Origin: GCA-2683135 sp964507445
GTDB lineage: Bacteria; Planctomycetota; GCA-002687715
Assembly: GCA_964507445.1 (NCBI GenBank)
Contig: CAZDQF010000026.1
Location: 1-52,623 of the forward strand
DNA: 52,623 bases
Direction: 5' to 3'
A model generated the notes under the pieces. That model searched no databases, was not told where the DNA came from, and was given only the letters and a program-made list of their open reading frames with translations. The number at the start of each line of letters is the position of its first letter. Within the stretch, counting starts at the first letter, position 1. Of this stretch, positions 28,013 through 36,157 are shown one piece after another. The translations under genes were made by a program, and so were the position numbers.

Positions 28013-29014
28013 ATGTCCTCCGGGGACCCGCTGGCGACCATCAAGGAGGTCGGGGAGGCCTGCCGTCAAGCCCTGCTTGACGCGCCCGACGCCGCCGCCT
28101 TGGCCGCGGTCCGCCAGGAGTTCCTCAGCCGCAAGGGGCGCGTGACGGGTTTGTCGGACCTGCTCAAGGAGGCTCCCAAGGAGCTGAAGGGGCAGGTCGG
28201 CAAGGCCTTCAACCTGCTGAAGAAGGAGCTGACGGAGCTCCTCGAGCAACGGCAGGGGGAGGTCGGGTCGGGGGCGAGCTCCGCGGCCTCCGCCGGCGTG
28301 GACGTGACCCTGCCAGGGGTCGCTCCGGCGGTGGGGGCGCTGCACCCGCTGACCCGCATCGAACGCCACCTGGTGCGGGTCCTCGCGTCCCTCGGCTTCG
28401 AGGTCACGGAGGGGCGCGAGATCGAAGACGAGTTTCACAACTTCGAGGCCCTCAACATCCCTGACCACCACCCGGCCCGGGATGAGAGCGAGAACTTCTA
28501 CTTGAGCGGTCTGCCCCACCTCTTGCGGAGCCAGACCTCCACGGTCCAGATCCGAACCATGGAGGCCCGCAAGCCCCCCATCCGCGTCTGCGCTCCGGGT
28601 CGGGTCTTCCGTCCGGACACGGTGGACGCCACCCACCACTACATGTTTCATCAGGTAGAGGGGCTGGCGGTGGATAAGGGGATCACCATGGCGGATCTGA
28701 AGACCACGCTCCTGCTGTTCTTCAGGGCCCTGTTCGGGGACGACGTGGACATCAGGATGCGTCCCAGCTTCTTCCCGTTCACCGAGCCCAGCGCGGAGGT
28801 GGACGTGCACTTCGGCGCCAAGGGTTGGATCGAAGTGGGAGGCTGCGGCATGGTCGACCCCAACGTCCTGAAGGCCGTGGACCTCGACCCCGGGGAGTGG
28901 ACCGGGTTCGCCTTCGGTCTGGGTATCGAGCGGCTGGCCATGCGCCAGTTCGCCATCCCGGATATCCGCTACTTCACAGAGAACGACGTCCGCTTCCTCA
29001 AGCAGATCGACTGA
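28013..29014 (+). CDS. pheS: Phenylalanyl-tRNA synthetase alpha subunit
   Basis: A 333-residue PheS, the catalytic chain of the alpha2beta2 enzyme. The N-terminal coiled coil (residues about 1-85) binds tRNA. The catalytic core has HPLTRIERHLVRVLASLGFEV, motif 2 (FRPDTVDATHHYMFHQVEGL) and motif 3 (GFAFGLGIERLAM). Length is usual. It is 5 bases after rplT and 5 bases before pheT. Confidence 0.97.
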   Translation: MSSGDPLATIKEVGEACRQALLDAPDAAALAAVRQEFLSRKGRVTGLSDLLKEAPKELKGQVGKAFNLLKKELTELLEQRQGEVGSGASSAASAGVDVTLPGVAPAVGALHPLTRIERHLVRVLASLGFEVTEGREIEDEFHNFEALNIPDHHPARDESENFYLSGLPHLLRSQTSTVQIRTMEARKPPIRVCAPGRVFRPDTVDATHHYMFHQVEGLAVDKGITMADLKTTLLLFFRALFGDDVDIRMRPSFFPFTEPSAEVDVHFGAKGWIEVGGCGMVDPNVLKAVDLDPGEWTGFAFGLGIERLAMRQFAIPDIRYFTENDVRFLKQID

Positions 29015-29019
29015 GACCC

Positions 29020-31032
29020 ATGAGAGCGTCCTACGATTGGATCCGCAGCTACCTCCCAGGTTGGGAGGGGACCGCCGATGAGATGGCGGAGAAGCTGACG
29101 TTCTCGGGGACGGAGGTGGAGAGCCACGACCCTTGCGGTGATGACGCCATCTTCGACATCGGCGTCACCAGCAACCGTCCGGACTCTCTCTGCCATCTCG
29201 GATTGGCCCGCGAGGTGGCGGCGGTGGAGGGTATGGGCGTTGACTTCCCCGAGTGCGCCGCTGCCCACGACGGCCCCGCCACGGCGGACGCCACGTCCGT
29301 GACCGTGGAGGACGCGGAGGCGTGCCCTCGCTTCACCGCCCGTGTGATCGAGGGGATCAAGGTCGGGCCTTCTCCCGCCTGGTTGTCAGCGCGCCTGGAG
29401 TCCCTCGGCATGCGGGCGGTCAACAACGTCGTGGACGTGACCAACTACGTCCTGCACGAGCTGAACCAGCCGCTGCACGCCTACGACCTGGACAAGCTCG
29501 AGGAGCAGCGCATCGTGGTCCGGCGGGCCCGCTCCGGTGAGGAGCTGGTGGCCATCAACGGCAACACCTACAAGCTGGACGCCGAGGACCTGGTGATCGC
29601 CGACGCCCAGCGCCCGGTGGGGTTGGCCGGCGTCATGGGCGGCCTGGATACGGAGGTCGGGGCCGGCACCACGCGCATCCTGATGGAGAGCGCCGCCTTC
29701 CACGCGCCGACGGTGCGTCGGATGGCGCGTCGTACGCAGCTCTCTTCCGATGCCAGCTACCGGTTCGAACGCGGCTGCGATCGCCAAGGGGCGTTGCAGG
29801 CTTCCGAGCGGGCCTGCCGCATGATCCTCGAGCTATGCGGCGGGACGTTGCGCAGCGATCCCATCGATGTCGGCGGAGACGGGCCGTCGCCGGAGTCGGT
29901 CCTGTTGCGCATGAGCGAGGTGGAGAGGATCTGTGGGATCTCGGTGCCCTTGGACCGGTGCGCTGCCATCCTCGAGGCGCTGGAGTGCGCCGTGGAATCC
30001 AACGGCGACGACCTTCGGGTGACGCCGCCGTCGTTCCGGGCGGACCTGACCCGGGAGATCGATCTGGTCGAGGAGGTGATCCGCCTCCACGGCCTGGAGC
30101 ATCTCCCGGTGGCCCCCGGCATGCCCATCATGCCGGTCCATGACCACCCCGCGAGGATGCTCCGGGAGCGGGCCAAGGACCGCATGGTCGGGCTGGGGTA
30201 CCTGGAGACGGTCACGCCCGACTTCGTGATCGAGGGGTTGCCCTCTCAGACGACCTTCCTCCTCTCGGGGGAGGGGCTGTTGGTGAAGAACCCCGTCCGC
30301 AAGGGAGAGGGTGCGCTCCGACGCAGCCTGCTCCCGAGCCTGCTCACGGTGAGGAAGCACAACCAGGACCGTGGCAACGACGGCGTACGGGTGTTCGAGA
30401 TCTCGAACGTGCGAGCCGCTCCGGAGTCCGCGGACCAACCGGTGCCGCACCTGCCCGTGCTCGGTTGGCTCACGGACGACGATTACCGCGCGGCCCGTGG
30501 CGCCGTGGAGGCGCTCCTGGAACACCTCGGTGTCTCCATGACCGTGACCCCAGCGGAGTCTCCCTGGCTGGAGCCGGGAGCGTCCGGCGACATCATGGCA
30601 GGTGGCGAGCGCATCGGCGTGCTGGGCCATCCCAGCCGACGTCTCTTGAAGGACCTGGGCCTCAAGGGCAACCCGGTCTACGGAGAGTGTGATCTGGAGG
30701 CGGTGGGGAGGCTCGCCGTGGACATGCGCAAGTTCTCGGGGCTCGCCCGTTATCCAGGGGTGACCCGTGATCTCACCATCGACGTGGACGACATCCGTCC
30801 CTACGGTGACGTCTCGGCGATCGTGGAAGAAGCAGCGCTCCAGTGGCTCGAGACGGTCGAGCTGGTGGATGTCTACCGGGGCAAGAACGTCGGCCCGGGG
30901 AAGAAGAGCCCGACCATCCGGTTCTTCTTCAGGTCCCCTGAGGGCACCCTCACGTCCGCGGATGTGGACGGCGAGATGGCACGTTTGATGGAAATGCTCA
31001 AGAGCAAAATCGGCGCTGTGATTCGCGCTTGA
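29020..31032 (+). CDS. pheT: Phenylalanyl-tRNA synthetase beta subunit lacking the B2 tRNA-binding domain
   Basis: A 670-residue PheT; about 790-800 is usual. After the first ~40 residues (LTFSGTEVES) the sequence goes directly to FDIGVTSNRPDSLCHLGLAREVA, so the EMAP/OB-fold B2 domain that normally sits between these motifs is missing. The other parts are present: B3/B4 editing domain (AVNNVVDVTNYVLHELNQPLHAYD), B5 (residues about 285-360), the catalytic-like core (VKNPVRKGEGALRRSLLPSL) and a C-terminal FDX-ACB anticodon domain (FSGLARYPGVTRDLTIDVDD). No frameshift or break is seen at the junction, so the loss looks like a clean lineage trait. Confidence 0.93.
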   Translation: MRASYDWIRSYLPGWEGTADEMAEKLTFSGTEVESHDPCGDDAIFDIGVTSNRPDSLCHLGLAREVAAVEGMGVDFPECAAAHDGPATADATSVTVEDAEACPRFTARVIEGIKVGPSPAWLSARLESLGMRAVNNVVDVTNYVLHELNQPLHAYDLDKLEEQRIVVRRARSGEELVAINGNTYKLDAEDLVIADAQRPVGLAGVMGGLDTEVGAGTTRILMESAAFHAPTVRRMARRTQLSSDASYRFERGCDRQGALQASERACRMILELCGGTLRSDPIDVGGDGPSPESVLLRMSEVERICGISVPLDRCAAILEALECAVESNGDDLRVTPPSFRADLTREIDLVEEVIRLHGLEHLPVAPGMPIMPVHDHPARMLRERAKDRMVGLGYLETVTPDFVIEGLPSQTTFLLSGEGLLVKNPVRKGEGALRRSLLPSLLTVRKHNQDRGNDGVRVFEISNVRAAPESADQPVPHLPVLGWLTDDDYRAARGAVEALLEHLGVSMTVTPAESPWLEPGASGDIMAGGERIGVLGHPSRRLLKDLGLKGNPVYGECDLEAVGRLAVDMRKFSGLARYPGVTRDLTIDVDDIRPYGDVSAIVEEAALQWLETVELVDVYRGKNVGPGKKSPTIRFFFRSPEGTLTSADVDGEMARLMEMLKSKIGAVIRA

Positions 31033-31035
31033 GCC

Positions 31036-31065
31036 TTCGAGAACCGCCCCCCCTGCCCTTATACT
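31036..31065 (+). promoter_or_regulatory. Candidate promoter of the intergenic RNA
   Basis: TATACT at 31060-31065 is a five-of-six match to the -10 consensus. TTCGAG at 31036-31041, 18 bases upstream, is a partial -35. It begins just after the pheT stop and points to the non-coding unit that ends at 31351. Confidence 0.5.
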
Positions 31066-31071
31066 GAGAGG

Positions 31072-31351
31072 CGGCTTCTGCCATGTCCGTCAGGGCAGCC
31101 GGGCGCACGTCACCAGACGCCAGCCCGGAATAGACGCTCTGGAACCAATGATCCCGATCTGGGAACCGACTTGCGCCGGACGGCGTTGATGCCCCTTCAC
31201 GGGGACCAGCAAAGCCGGACGAGGGTTCCCCCCTTAATGGGTTCGGGTTTCCTGAGCTCTCAGGAACCTGTCCAACGGCATCGCGGCGGATTCCACCGAC
31301 ACAGGACCCGCACCGTGGCTCGCGCTGACGGTCGGGTCCTCGTTTTTTTTT
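31072..31351 (+). ncRNA. Candidate structured non-coding RNA downstream of pheT
   Basis: About 280 bases between a -10 element and a strong terminator with no convincing coding frame; the one 60-codon frame (31171-31353) runs into the terminator. Visible stems: CCGGGC/GCCCGG (about 31099-31128), CCCC/GGGG around TTCAC (31192-31204) extended by GTTG/CAGC, a long hairpin GGTTTCCTGAG/CTCAGGAACC (about 31246-31268), and the terminator stem. I find none of the marks of RNase P RNA, tmRNA or SRP RNA. It could be 6S RNA, a leader of the next gene, or a new RNA. The 5' end is estimated from the -10 element. Confidence 0.5.
31303..31351 (+). terminator. Strong Rho-independent terminator
   Basis: AGGACCCG (31303-31310) pairs with CGGGTCCT (31333-31340), with an inner ACCGT/ACGGT helix, followed by CG and nine T residues (31343-31351). 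A second perfect palindrome, GAGGCCCC/GGGGCCTC, follows directly at 31352-31369 and has no T tail. This is the clearest terminator in the window. Confidence 0.9.
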
Positions 31352-31403
31352 GAGGCCCCCAGGGGCCTCCGCGAGGCCGCCGCCCGCGAGGGAGGATCGC
31401 GCG

Positions 31404-31409
31404 TATACT
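31404..31409 (+). promoter_or_regulatory. -10 element for the L,D-transpeptidase gene
   Basis: TATACT, five of six to consensus, lies 52 bases before the chosen ATG at 31462. No clear -35 is seen 16-18 bases upstream. Placement directly after the terminator makes independent transcription of the gene likely. Confidence 0.5.
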
Positions 31410-31461
31410 GCGCCGCGGGCGGGGGCCGATGACGATCCCCTGCGGACCTAGAGGGGGTGTC

Positions 31462-32475
31462 ATGTCCGGTTCGTCCTTCATGTCGCCGCCGCGGCGCGGG
31501 CCGCGGTCGAGCGTCGTCGTCTTGGGAGTGGTGCTGGTCGGGGGGCTGTGCTGGGTGCTCTGGCCGGACCCCGCGCAGGGGACTCCGGGCCTGTCCGTTG
31601 TCGCGCCCTCAGAGCAGCCCGATCCGCAGCCCCAGGCGCCGCAGGACCAGTCCTCAGACGCGCCGTCGGATTCGCCGGGGCGAGCGTCTCCAGAGGCTGC
31701 GGAGGAGGCAGCGCCCGAGCCGTCGCTCCCTGCCGATCCTCTGGCCCGGGCTCGCGAAGAGCTGGAGGCCCTTCGGAAGGCGGGTGACGGCGAGGCTCTC
31801 CGGCGTCGCCTGTGCACGTTCGTCCTCGATCCTCGGTTGGACCAGGGGGAACGCGCGTCCTTGCTGCGGGAGGCGGACGCCCTCAACGCCCGCCTGATCT
31901 GGTCCGCCACCCCAGGACCCTGCTTCGACGTGGTCCGCGTGCAACCCAACGACAGTTACTGGAAGATCGCTCGGCGCGTGAATCGGGATCGTGAGGTGCC
32001 GGTGACCGCGGGCATGCTCGAGGCCATCAACAAGGTGCGCCCGCAGCGGCTGCGCCTGGGCCAGGCGCTCAAGGTGCCCAAGGAGGCGGTGACCGTGCTG
32101 GTGGACAAGAGCTCGTTCACCCTCTACGTGCTCCTCGGGGGGACCTACGTACGTCGCTTCCCGGTGGGCATCGGCAAGGACTCGTCCACCCCGGAGGGCA
32201 CGTTCACCGTGCGTGGCAAGACCGCGAAACCCGTTTGGACCGACCCCAAGACCGGGCGCCGGTTTCGTTACGGCGAAGAGGGGCACCTGGTCGGCAGCCG
32301 TTGGATGGGCTTCTGGCAGGGGGGAGGTCCCACGGGGTACGGCATCCACGGGACCATCGAACCGGAGAGCGTCGGCAAGGCGGTCAGCGACGGTTGCATC
32401 CGCCTGACCAACGCGGACGTGGAGGCCCTGTTCGAGCTGGTACCGGAGGGAGCGAGCGTCGCCGTAAGGCCCTGA
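31462..32475 (+). CDS. LysM and L,D-transpeptidase (YkuD) domain protein
   Basis: A 337-residue envelope protein. ATG 31462 is preferred over 31429 because AGGGGG lies 5 bases before it. One N-terminal transmembrane anchor (about residues 17-34), then a Pro/Ser/Glu-rich linker, a LysM-like segment (VVRVQPNDSYWKIARRVN, LRLGQALKVP) and a YkuD catalytic domain. The active-site motif is H296GT...S309-D-G-C312-I-R314, with aspartate where histidine is usual in SHGC. Such enzymes form 3-3 peptidoglycan crosslinks or attach proteins to the wall, acting outside the membrane. Planctomycetota with peptidoglycan would use it in the same way. Confidence 0.88.
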   Translation: MSGSSFMSPPRRGPRSSVVVLGVVLVGGLCWVLWPDPAQGTPGLSVVAPSEQPDPQPQAPQDQSSDAPSDSPGRASPEAAEEAAPEPSLPADPLARAREELEALRKAGDGEALRRRLCTFVLDPRLDQGERASLLREADALNARLIWSATPGPCFDVVRVQPNDSYWKIARRVNRDREVPVTAGMLEAINKVRPQRLRLGQALKVPKEAVTVLVDKSSFTLYVLLGGTYVRRFPVGIGKDSSTPEGTFTVRGKTAKPVWTDPKTGRRFRYGEEGHLVGSRWMGFWQGGGPTGYGIHGTIEPESVGKAVSDGCIRLTNADVEALFELVPEGASVAVRP

Positions 32476-32534
32476 CCTCGGGACCGTTCCGTTCAAGCCT
32501 CCGTTTCGCCTACCAGGGCCCCCTCGGGGCGCTG

Positions 32535-32540
32535 TACAAT
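32535..32540 (+). promoter_or_regulatory. -10 element for the large secreted protein gene
   Basis: TACAAT matches the -10 consensus at five of six positions and lies 65 bases before the ATG at 32606. No convincing -35 is present at 16-18 bases. Confidence 0.45.
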
Positions 32541-32605
32541 GCTCGCCCAGATTCCGGTGTCCCACCGCACACGCCCTTGTCCTCGTGACAACCGGAAGGG
32601 TGGAC

Positions 32606-34237
32606 ATGAGAGTTCTTGCCATTGCCGCATTGGCGGCATTGTTGCCGTCGCAGACGGTGTGGGGGCAGTTCGCCCTCGAGCAGACGTTGCCGGCGGGCTA
32701 CCTGTCCGTTGACGGCAATCAGGAGACCTCGCTGCCGCAGGGAGTCACCGCGGACAGCAAGTGGCAATGGCATTACGACTCAGGCAACTTCGCGACCCAG
32801 GGGCCGGTCACCATCTGTGCGCTGTTCGTTCGCCCCTCGTCTCCCATGCAGATGCTGGGGGCCTTCGACCTGCCCAGCTTCACCGTGACCATGGCCACGG
32901 CCCTGACGGACTTCTCGCCGGGGTCTCATGACCCGGTGTTCGCCAACAACCTCGCCGGAGACGCCACCCTGGTCCATGACGGCGCCTGGTCCGGCGGTCC
33001 CCTCGGTGCGTCCGTCGGCGGAGTCGGCAACTGGGTGGAGATCCCCATGACCGTCCCCTTCACCTACGACCCGTCACACGGGGACTTTGTCATCCAGGTG
33101 GAGAAGTGCGGCGGGGGGACGACCTGGTGCGCCCTGCTCGACGGCGTGGGCGGTCCCGCCGGCTCCGTGGCGGGGAACCGCTACGGTCACCCGTCCGATT
33201 GCGCCGCTTCCTCGTCGGTCTTTCAGAACGACCTGTTCGTCCCCGTGGTGCGGATCGGCTACGTCCGCGGCGCGCATCAGCCGGTCCTTCCCCTGCCTCC
33301 GACTCCTTATCAGGTGAACCAGCCCGGGGCCGGACTCACCCTCGCCGGTCAGCCGGACCCCGGGGGGTATGACCCCATCATGCGCATGTCCCTGCCGGGG
33401 GTGGCGGAGTCCATCGACCTGTGGAGCGCCAACGGCGGGGCGCCTTACGACCTCGGCCTCGTGTTCGGCGCGGCCCCGGTGGCCATGGCCCATGTCACCC
33501 CGGGGCTACAGGTCGTGAACCTGGACCTGGCGCACCCCGGGTTGGTCTTCTTCGAGGGTGGGCTGACCCCGGACCTGACCTCCACCGCGTTCCCCGCGGT
33601 CCCGTGGCATATCCCGTTCGTGGCGCCGACCCCTGGGGTCGTCTCCGGCCAGCTCCTGGTCCTGGACCCTCAGATCGTCGACGGGTTCGCCCTGAGTCAC
33701 GCGGGCAGCTTCACTTCGCAGTGGTGCAGCGCCTCGGAGGACTTCGAGAGCGTGATGCCCAGCGTCGGGCCGGGGCCGTGCGCTGGGCCGTACCCCGTGG
33801 GTTGGAGCGGGGCGGGGGGCACGGGGCAGTGGCGCCTGTGGTCGGGGCAGACGCCGTCCTTGGGTACCGGTCCGTTGACCGGCGCCCACAGCGGTAACAA
33901 CTACATGTACTGCGAGACCAGCGGGGCCAACTTCCCCGGGGTCCCGTTCAGCATGTCCACCTGCATGCTGGACGTGGTGCCGGGGGCAGCCCACAGCCTG
34001 TCGTTCCGCCTCAGCCGCATCGGCCCTCACGTCGGTGTCCTCAACGTGCTGCTGAACGATGGGGGATGGACCAGCAGCCTGGGCCTGTTCTCGGGTCCGG
34101 AGCCGACGGGGTCGGACTGGGTGCTGGAGGTGATGCCGTTCACGCCTGCGGGCTCCAACATCTCCTTCACCTTCGAGTACGTGTCGGGCCCCAACTTCGC
34201 CGGAGACCTGGCCATCGACGACGTCTCCTTGCAGTGA
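32606..34237 (+). CDS. Large secreted protein with a possible C-terminal MAM-like domain
   Basis: A 543-residue exported protein. The signal peptide is residues 1-20 (AIAALAALLPSQTVWGQ). GGAAGGG lies 5 bases before the ATG. The body is rich in Gly, Pro, Thr and aromatic residues and looks all-beta. About residues 35-215 form one block (WHYDSGNFATQGPVTICALF ... VVRIGYVRG). Residues from about 385 (SEDFESVMPSVGPG ... GQWRLWSGQTPSLGTGP ... NNYMYCETSG ... DLAIDDVSLQ) follow the pattern of MAM/concanavalin-like domains that begin with DFE and end with IDDV. Function unknown; probably surface or extracellular. Confidence 0.7.
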   Translation: MRVLAIAALAALLPSQTVWGQFALEQTLPAGYLSVDGNQETSLPQGVTADSKWQWHYDSGNFATQGPVTICALFVRPSSPMQMLGAFDLPSFTVTMATALTDFSPGSHDPVFANNLAGDATLVHDGAWSGGPLGASVGGVGNWVEIPMTVPFTYDPSHGDFVIQVEKCGGGTTWCALLDGVGGPAGSVAGNRYGHPSDCAASSSVFQNDLFVPVVRIGYVRGAHQPVLPLPPTPYQVNQPGAGLTLAGQPDPGGYDPIMRMSLPGVAESIDLWSANGGAPYDLGLVFGAAPVAMAHVTPGLQVVNLDLAHPGLVFFEGGLTPDLTSTAFPAVPWHIPFVAPTPGVVSGQLLVLDPQIVDGFALSHAGSFTSQWCSASEDFESVMPSVGPGPCAGPYPVGWSGAGGTGQWRLWSGQTPSLGTGPLTGAHSGNNYMYCETSGANFPGVPFSMSTCMLDVVPGAAHSLSFRLSRIGPHVGVLNVLLNDGGWTSSLGLFSGPEPTGSDWVLEVMPFTPAGSNISFTFEYVSGPNFAGDLAIDDVSLQ

Positions 34238-34589
34238 TGCAGGCCTGGGGCTGGGGCATATGCGGCACCCTGCCGCAGCGTCCGGCGGGGGTTTCCTCAG
34301 CAGTGCAAGGTGGTTTGGTCGACTGCGACCATCAGGTGCGGCACTCGTGTTTGACACGGGTTCGAGGCCCGGAAGAACGGCGATCCCAGCAGTGGAACGA
34401 AACACGGGCCGCTGCTATAATCGCGCCGCCCTGGTCGAGGTGCACCGAAGTCAGGGCACAGTAGGGATTTAGGAGATTTGGCGGGGGCGCGGTGACCCCG
34501 CTTTCCGGGACCTCCGGAGCACCCCTTGATGGGCACGTCAGGGGGCCGCGGTCCAGGAAGACGTCGCTGATCACACAAGGTGGATTCCA
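34238..34589 (+). promoter_or_regulatory. nuo operon promoter and long structured leader
   Basis: A 352-base gap without a gene. A perfect -10, TATAAT, is at 34416-34421; the -35 is weak. Transcription from it gives a leader of about 160 bases. In the leader, GCGGGG (34481-34486) pairs with CCCCGC (34496-34501) and is followed by TTT, and TCCGG/CCGGA (34504-34518) forms a second stem. Upstream, GCGGCA/TGCCGC (34262-34276) is a small hairpin after the secreted-protein gene, without a T-run. A perfect TTGACA at 34351-34356 has no partner -10. Confidence 0.55.
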
Positions 34590-35072
34590 GTGGGGTTCCA
34601 GTACGCCAACGTCCTGTTCGGTCTGCTGTTCGGCGCAGCCTTCGTTGTGCTGAACGTCGCGGTCGTGAACCGGATCCTGTCCCCGCGGGGCAACGATCCC
34701 GATCGTGACACCACCTACGAGTGCGGAGAGCCCGCCATCGGTTCGGCGTGGGTCCGCTTCGACATGCGCTTCTACACGGTGGCGCTGGTGTTCATCATCT
34801 TCGAGGTGGAGGTGGCGTTCTTGTTCCCGTGGGCCGTGGTCTACAACGAGCTCGTGGCGTGGGGCGGCCTGTTCGCGTTCTTCGAGGCGTTCCTGTTCGT
34901 GGCCATCCTCGGTGTTGGCCTGGTCTACGTCTGGATCAAGGGCGATCTGGACTGGGTCAAGTCCACTGCGGCGCAGGGCGGCGCCGCGGCGGTGGTGCCG
35001 CCGCCGGCTCAGCCCGTGGGTGTCTCCAGCGAACCCGAACCCGCGCCGGAACCGGCGGGGTCGCAAACCTGA
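34590..35072 (+). CDS. nuoA: NADH-quinone oxidoreductase subunit A
   Basis: A 160-residue membrane subunit with three transmembrane helices. The diagnostic loop TYECGEPAIGSAWVRFDMRFY contains the conserved YECG and RFD/RFY elements. The last ~35 residues form a Pro/Glu/Ala-rich tail (AAVVPPPAQPVGVSSEPEPA) not needed by the family. The start is GTG 34590 with AAGGTGG before it. It is the first gene of the nuo operon, 15 bases before nuoB. Confidence 0.95.
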   Translation: MGFQYANVLFGLLFGAAFVVLNVAVVNRILSPRGNDPDRDTTYECGEPAIGSAWVRFDMRFYTVALVFIIFEVEVAFLFPWAVVYNELVAWGGLFAFFEAFLFVAILGVGLVYVWIKGDLDWVKSTAAQGGAAAVVPPPAQPVGVSSEPEPAPEPAGSQT

Positions 35073-35087
35073 GGCGGAGTCAACGAG

Positions 35088-35657
35088 ATGGCCAGCAGCC
35101 ACGACACCATGGGGCCGGAGAGCTTCCACGAGCTCAACCTGAACACGGACTCGCCGACGCGAGACAACGTGCTCATCGCCAACGTGGACAAGTTGATCAA
35201 CTGGACCCGCCGTTCGTCGGTGTGGCCCATGACCTTCGGCCTCGCGTGCTGCGCCATCGAGATGATGGCCACCGGCGCCTCCAGCTATGACCTGGATCGA
35301 TTCGGATCGGGACCGTTTCGGGCGACCCCGAGGCAGGCGGACCTGATGATCGTGGCCGGCACCGTCAGCAACAAGATGGCCCCGCGCGTGAAGCGCCTGT
35401 TCGACCAGATGCCCGAGCCCAAGTACGTGATCGCCATGGGGGCGTGCACGGTCTCCGGCGGTCCCTACATCAAGCACGGCTATCACGTGCTGAAGGGTGT
35501 CGATCGCATCATCCCGGTGGATGTCTATGTCCCCGGGTGCCCGCCCCGTCCGGAGGCGCTCCTGGAGGGGCTGTTCCGAGTCCAGGAGAAGATCGAGAAG
35601 GAGCGCATCCTGGACAAGGATCGGGTGGGCCAGAAGCCGAAGGTGTTGGCGGAGTAG
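35088..35657 (+). CDS. nuoB: NADH-quinone oxidoreductase subunit B
   Basis: A 189-residue subunit that carries cluster N2, the last Fe4S4 before quinone. The ligands are seen in GLACCAIEM (adjacent cysteines), MGACTVSGG and VPGCPPRPEA. The Q-module surface segment SYDLDRFG is present. Length is typical and the gene is complete. Confidence 0.97.
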   Translation: MASSHDTMGPESFHELNLNTDSPTRDNVLIANVDKLINWTRRSSVWPMTFGLACCAIEMMATGASSYDLDRFGSGPFRATPRQADLMIVAGTVSNKMAPRVKRLFDQMPEPKYVIAMGACTVSGGPYIKHGYHVLKGVDRIIPVDVYVPGCPPRPEALLEGLFRVQEKIEKERILDKDRVGQKPKVLAE

Positions 35658-35665
35658 GGCGAGTC

Positions 35666-36157
35666 ATGGCGACGAAGGAAGCACAGCAGGAACTCATCGC
35701 CAGGCTCCAGGGCGCGTTCGGTGACCGCATCGCCGAGGTGGACCTGGAGGTGTTGGACCCGTTCATCAGGGTGGCGCCGGACGACTGGCCCGAGGTGGCC
35801 CGCTACCTCAAGGACGACTGTGGGCTGAACTACCTGGCCTGCCTGACGGCCATCGACCGTGGCAAGGACGAGGGGTTCGAGGCGGTCTACAACATCGAGC
35901 GCATGGACGCGGAGCGACTGCAGTTGACCGTGCGCATCGCCGTGACCAGGGACGAGCCCAACATCCCCTCGGTGGAGAAGGTGTGGGGCACCGCTGACTG
36001 GCATGAGCGGGAGGCCTGGGACCTCATGGGGATCGTGTTCACCGGGCACCACAACCTGGTGCGCATCCTCTGCGCGGAGGACTGGGAAGGGCACCCGCTG
36101 CGCAAGGACTACAAGTCGCCGGACTACTACCACGGGATCCGCAACAATGTCGTCTGA
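35666..36157 (+). CDS. nuoC: NADH-quinone oxidoreductase subunit C
   Basis: A 163-residue Q-module subunit, separate from nuoD (not fused). The family ending is clear: HEREAWDLMGIVFTGHHNL ... LCAEDWEGHPLRKDY. ATG 35666 follows the nuoB stop by 8 bases. The 3' end overlaps the nuoD start by 11 bases. Confidence 0.95.
   Translation: MATKEAQQELIARLQGAFGDRIAEVDLEVLDPFIRVAPDDWPEVARYLKDDCGLNYLACLTAIDRGKDEGFEAVYNIERMDAERLQLTVRIAVTRDEPNIPSVEKVWGTADWHEREAWDLMGIVFTGHHNLVRILCAEDWEGHPLRKDYKSPDYYHGIRNNVV

Noticed and set aside
31072..31351. RNase P RNA, tmRNA or SRP RNA
   Set aside because: Checked by eye for the P4 segments of RNase P RNA, the tRNA-like ends of tmRNA and the GGAAG/AGCAG loop of SRP RNA; none is present.
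31171..31353. A possible 60-residue protein downstream of pheT
   Set aside because: No ribosome binding site, and the frame runs through the terminator stem and ends inside the T-run; composition gives no support.
31352..31369. Second terminator, GAGGCCCC/GGGGCCTC palindrome
   Set aside because: It follows the T-run rather than preceding one, so it has no terminator form on the plus strand; on the minus strand the hairpin is followed by A residues.
34351..34356. Perfect TTGACA as a -35 for nuo
   Set aside because: No -10-like hexamer lies 15-19 bases downstream; the TATAAT at 34416 is 59 bases away.
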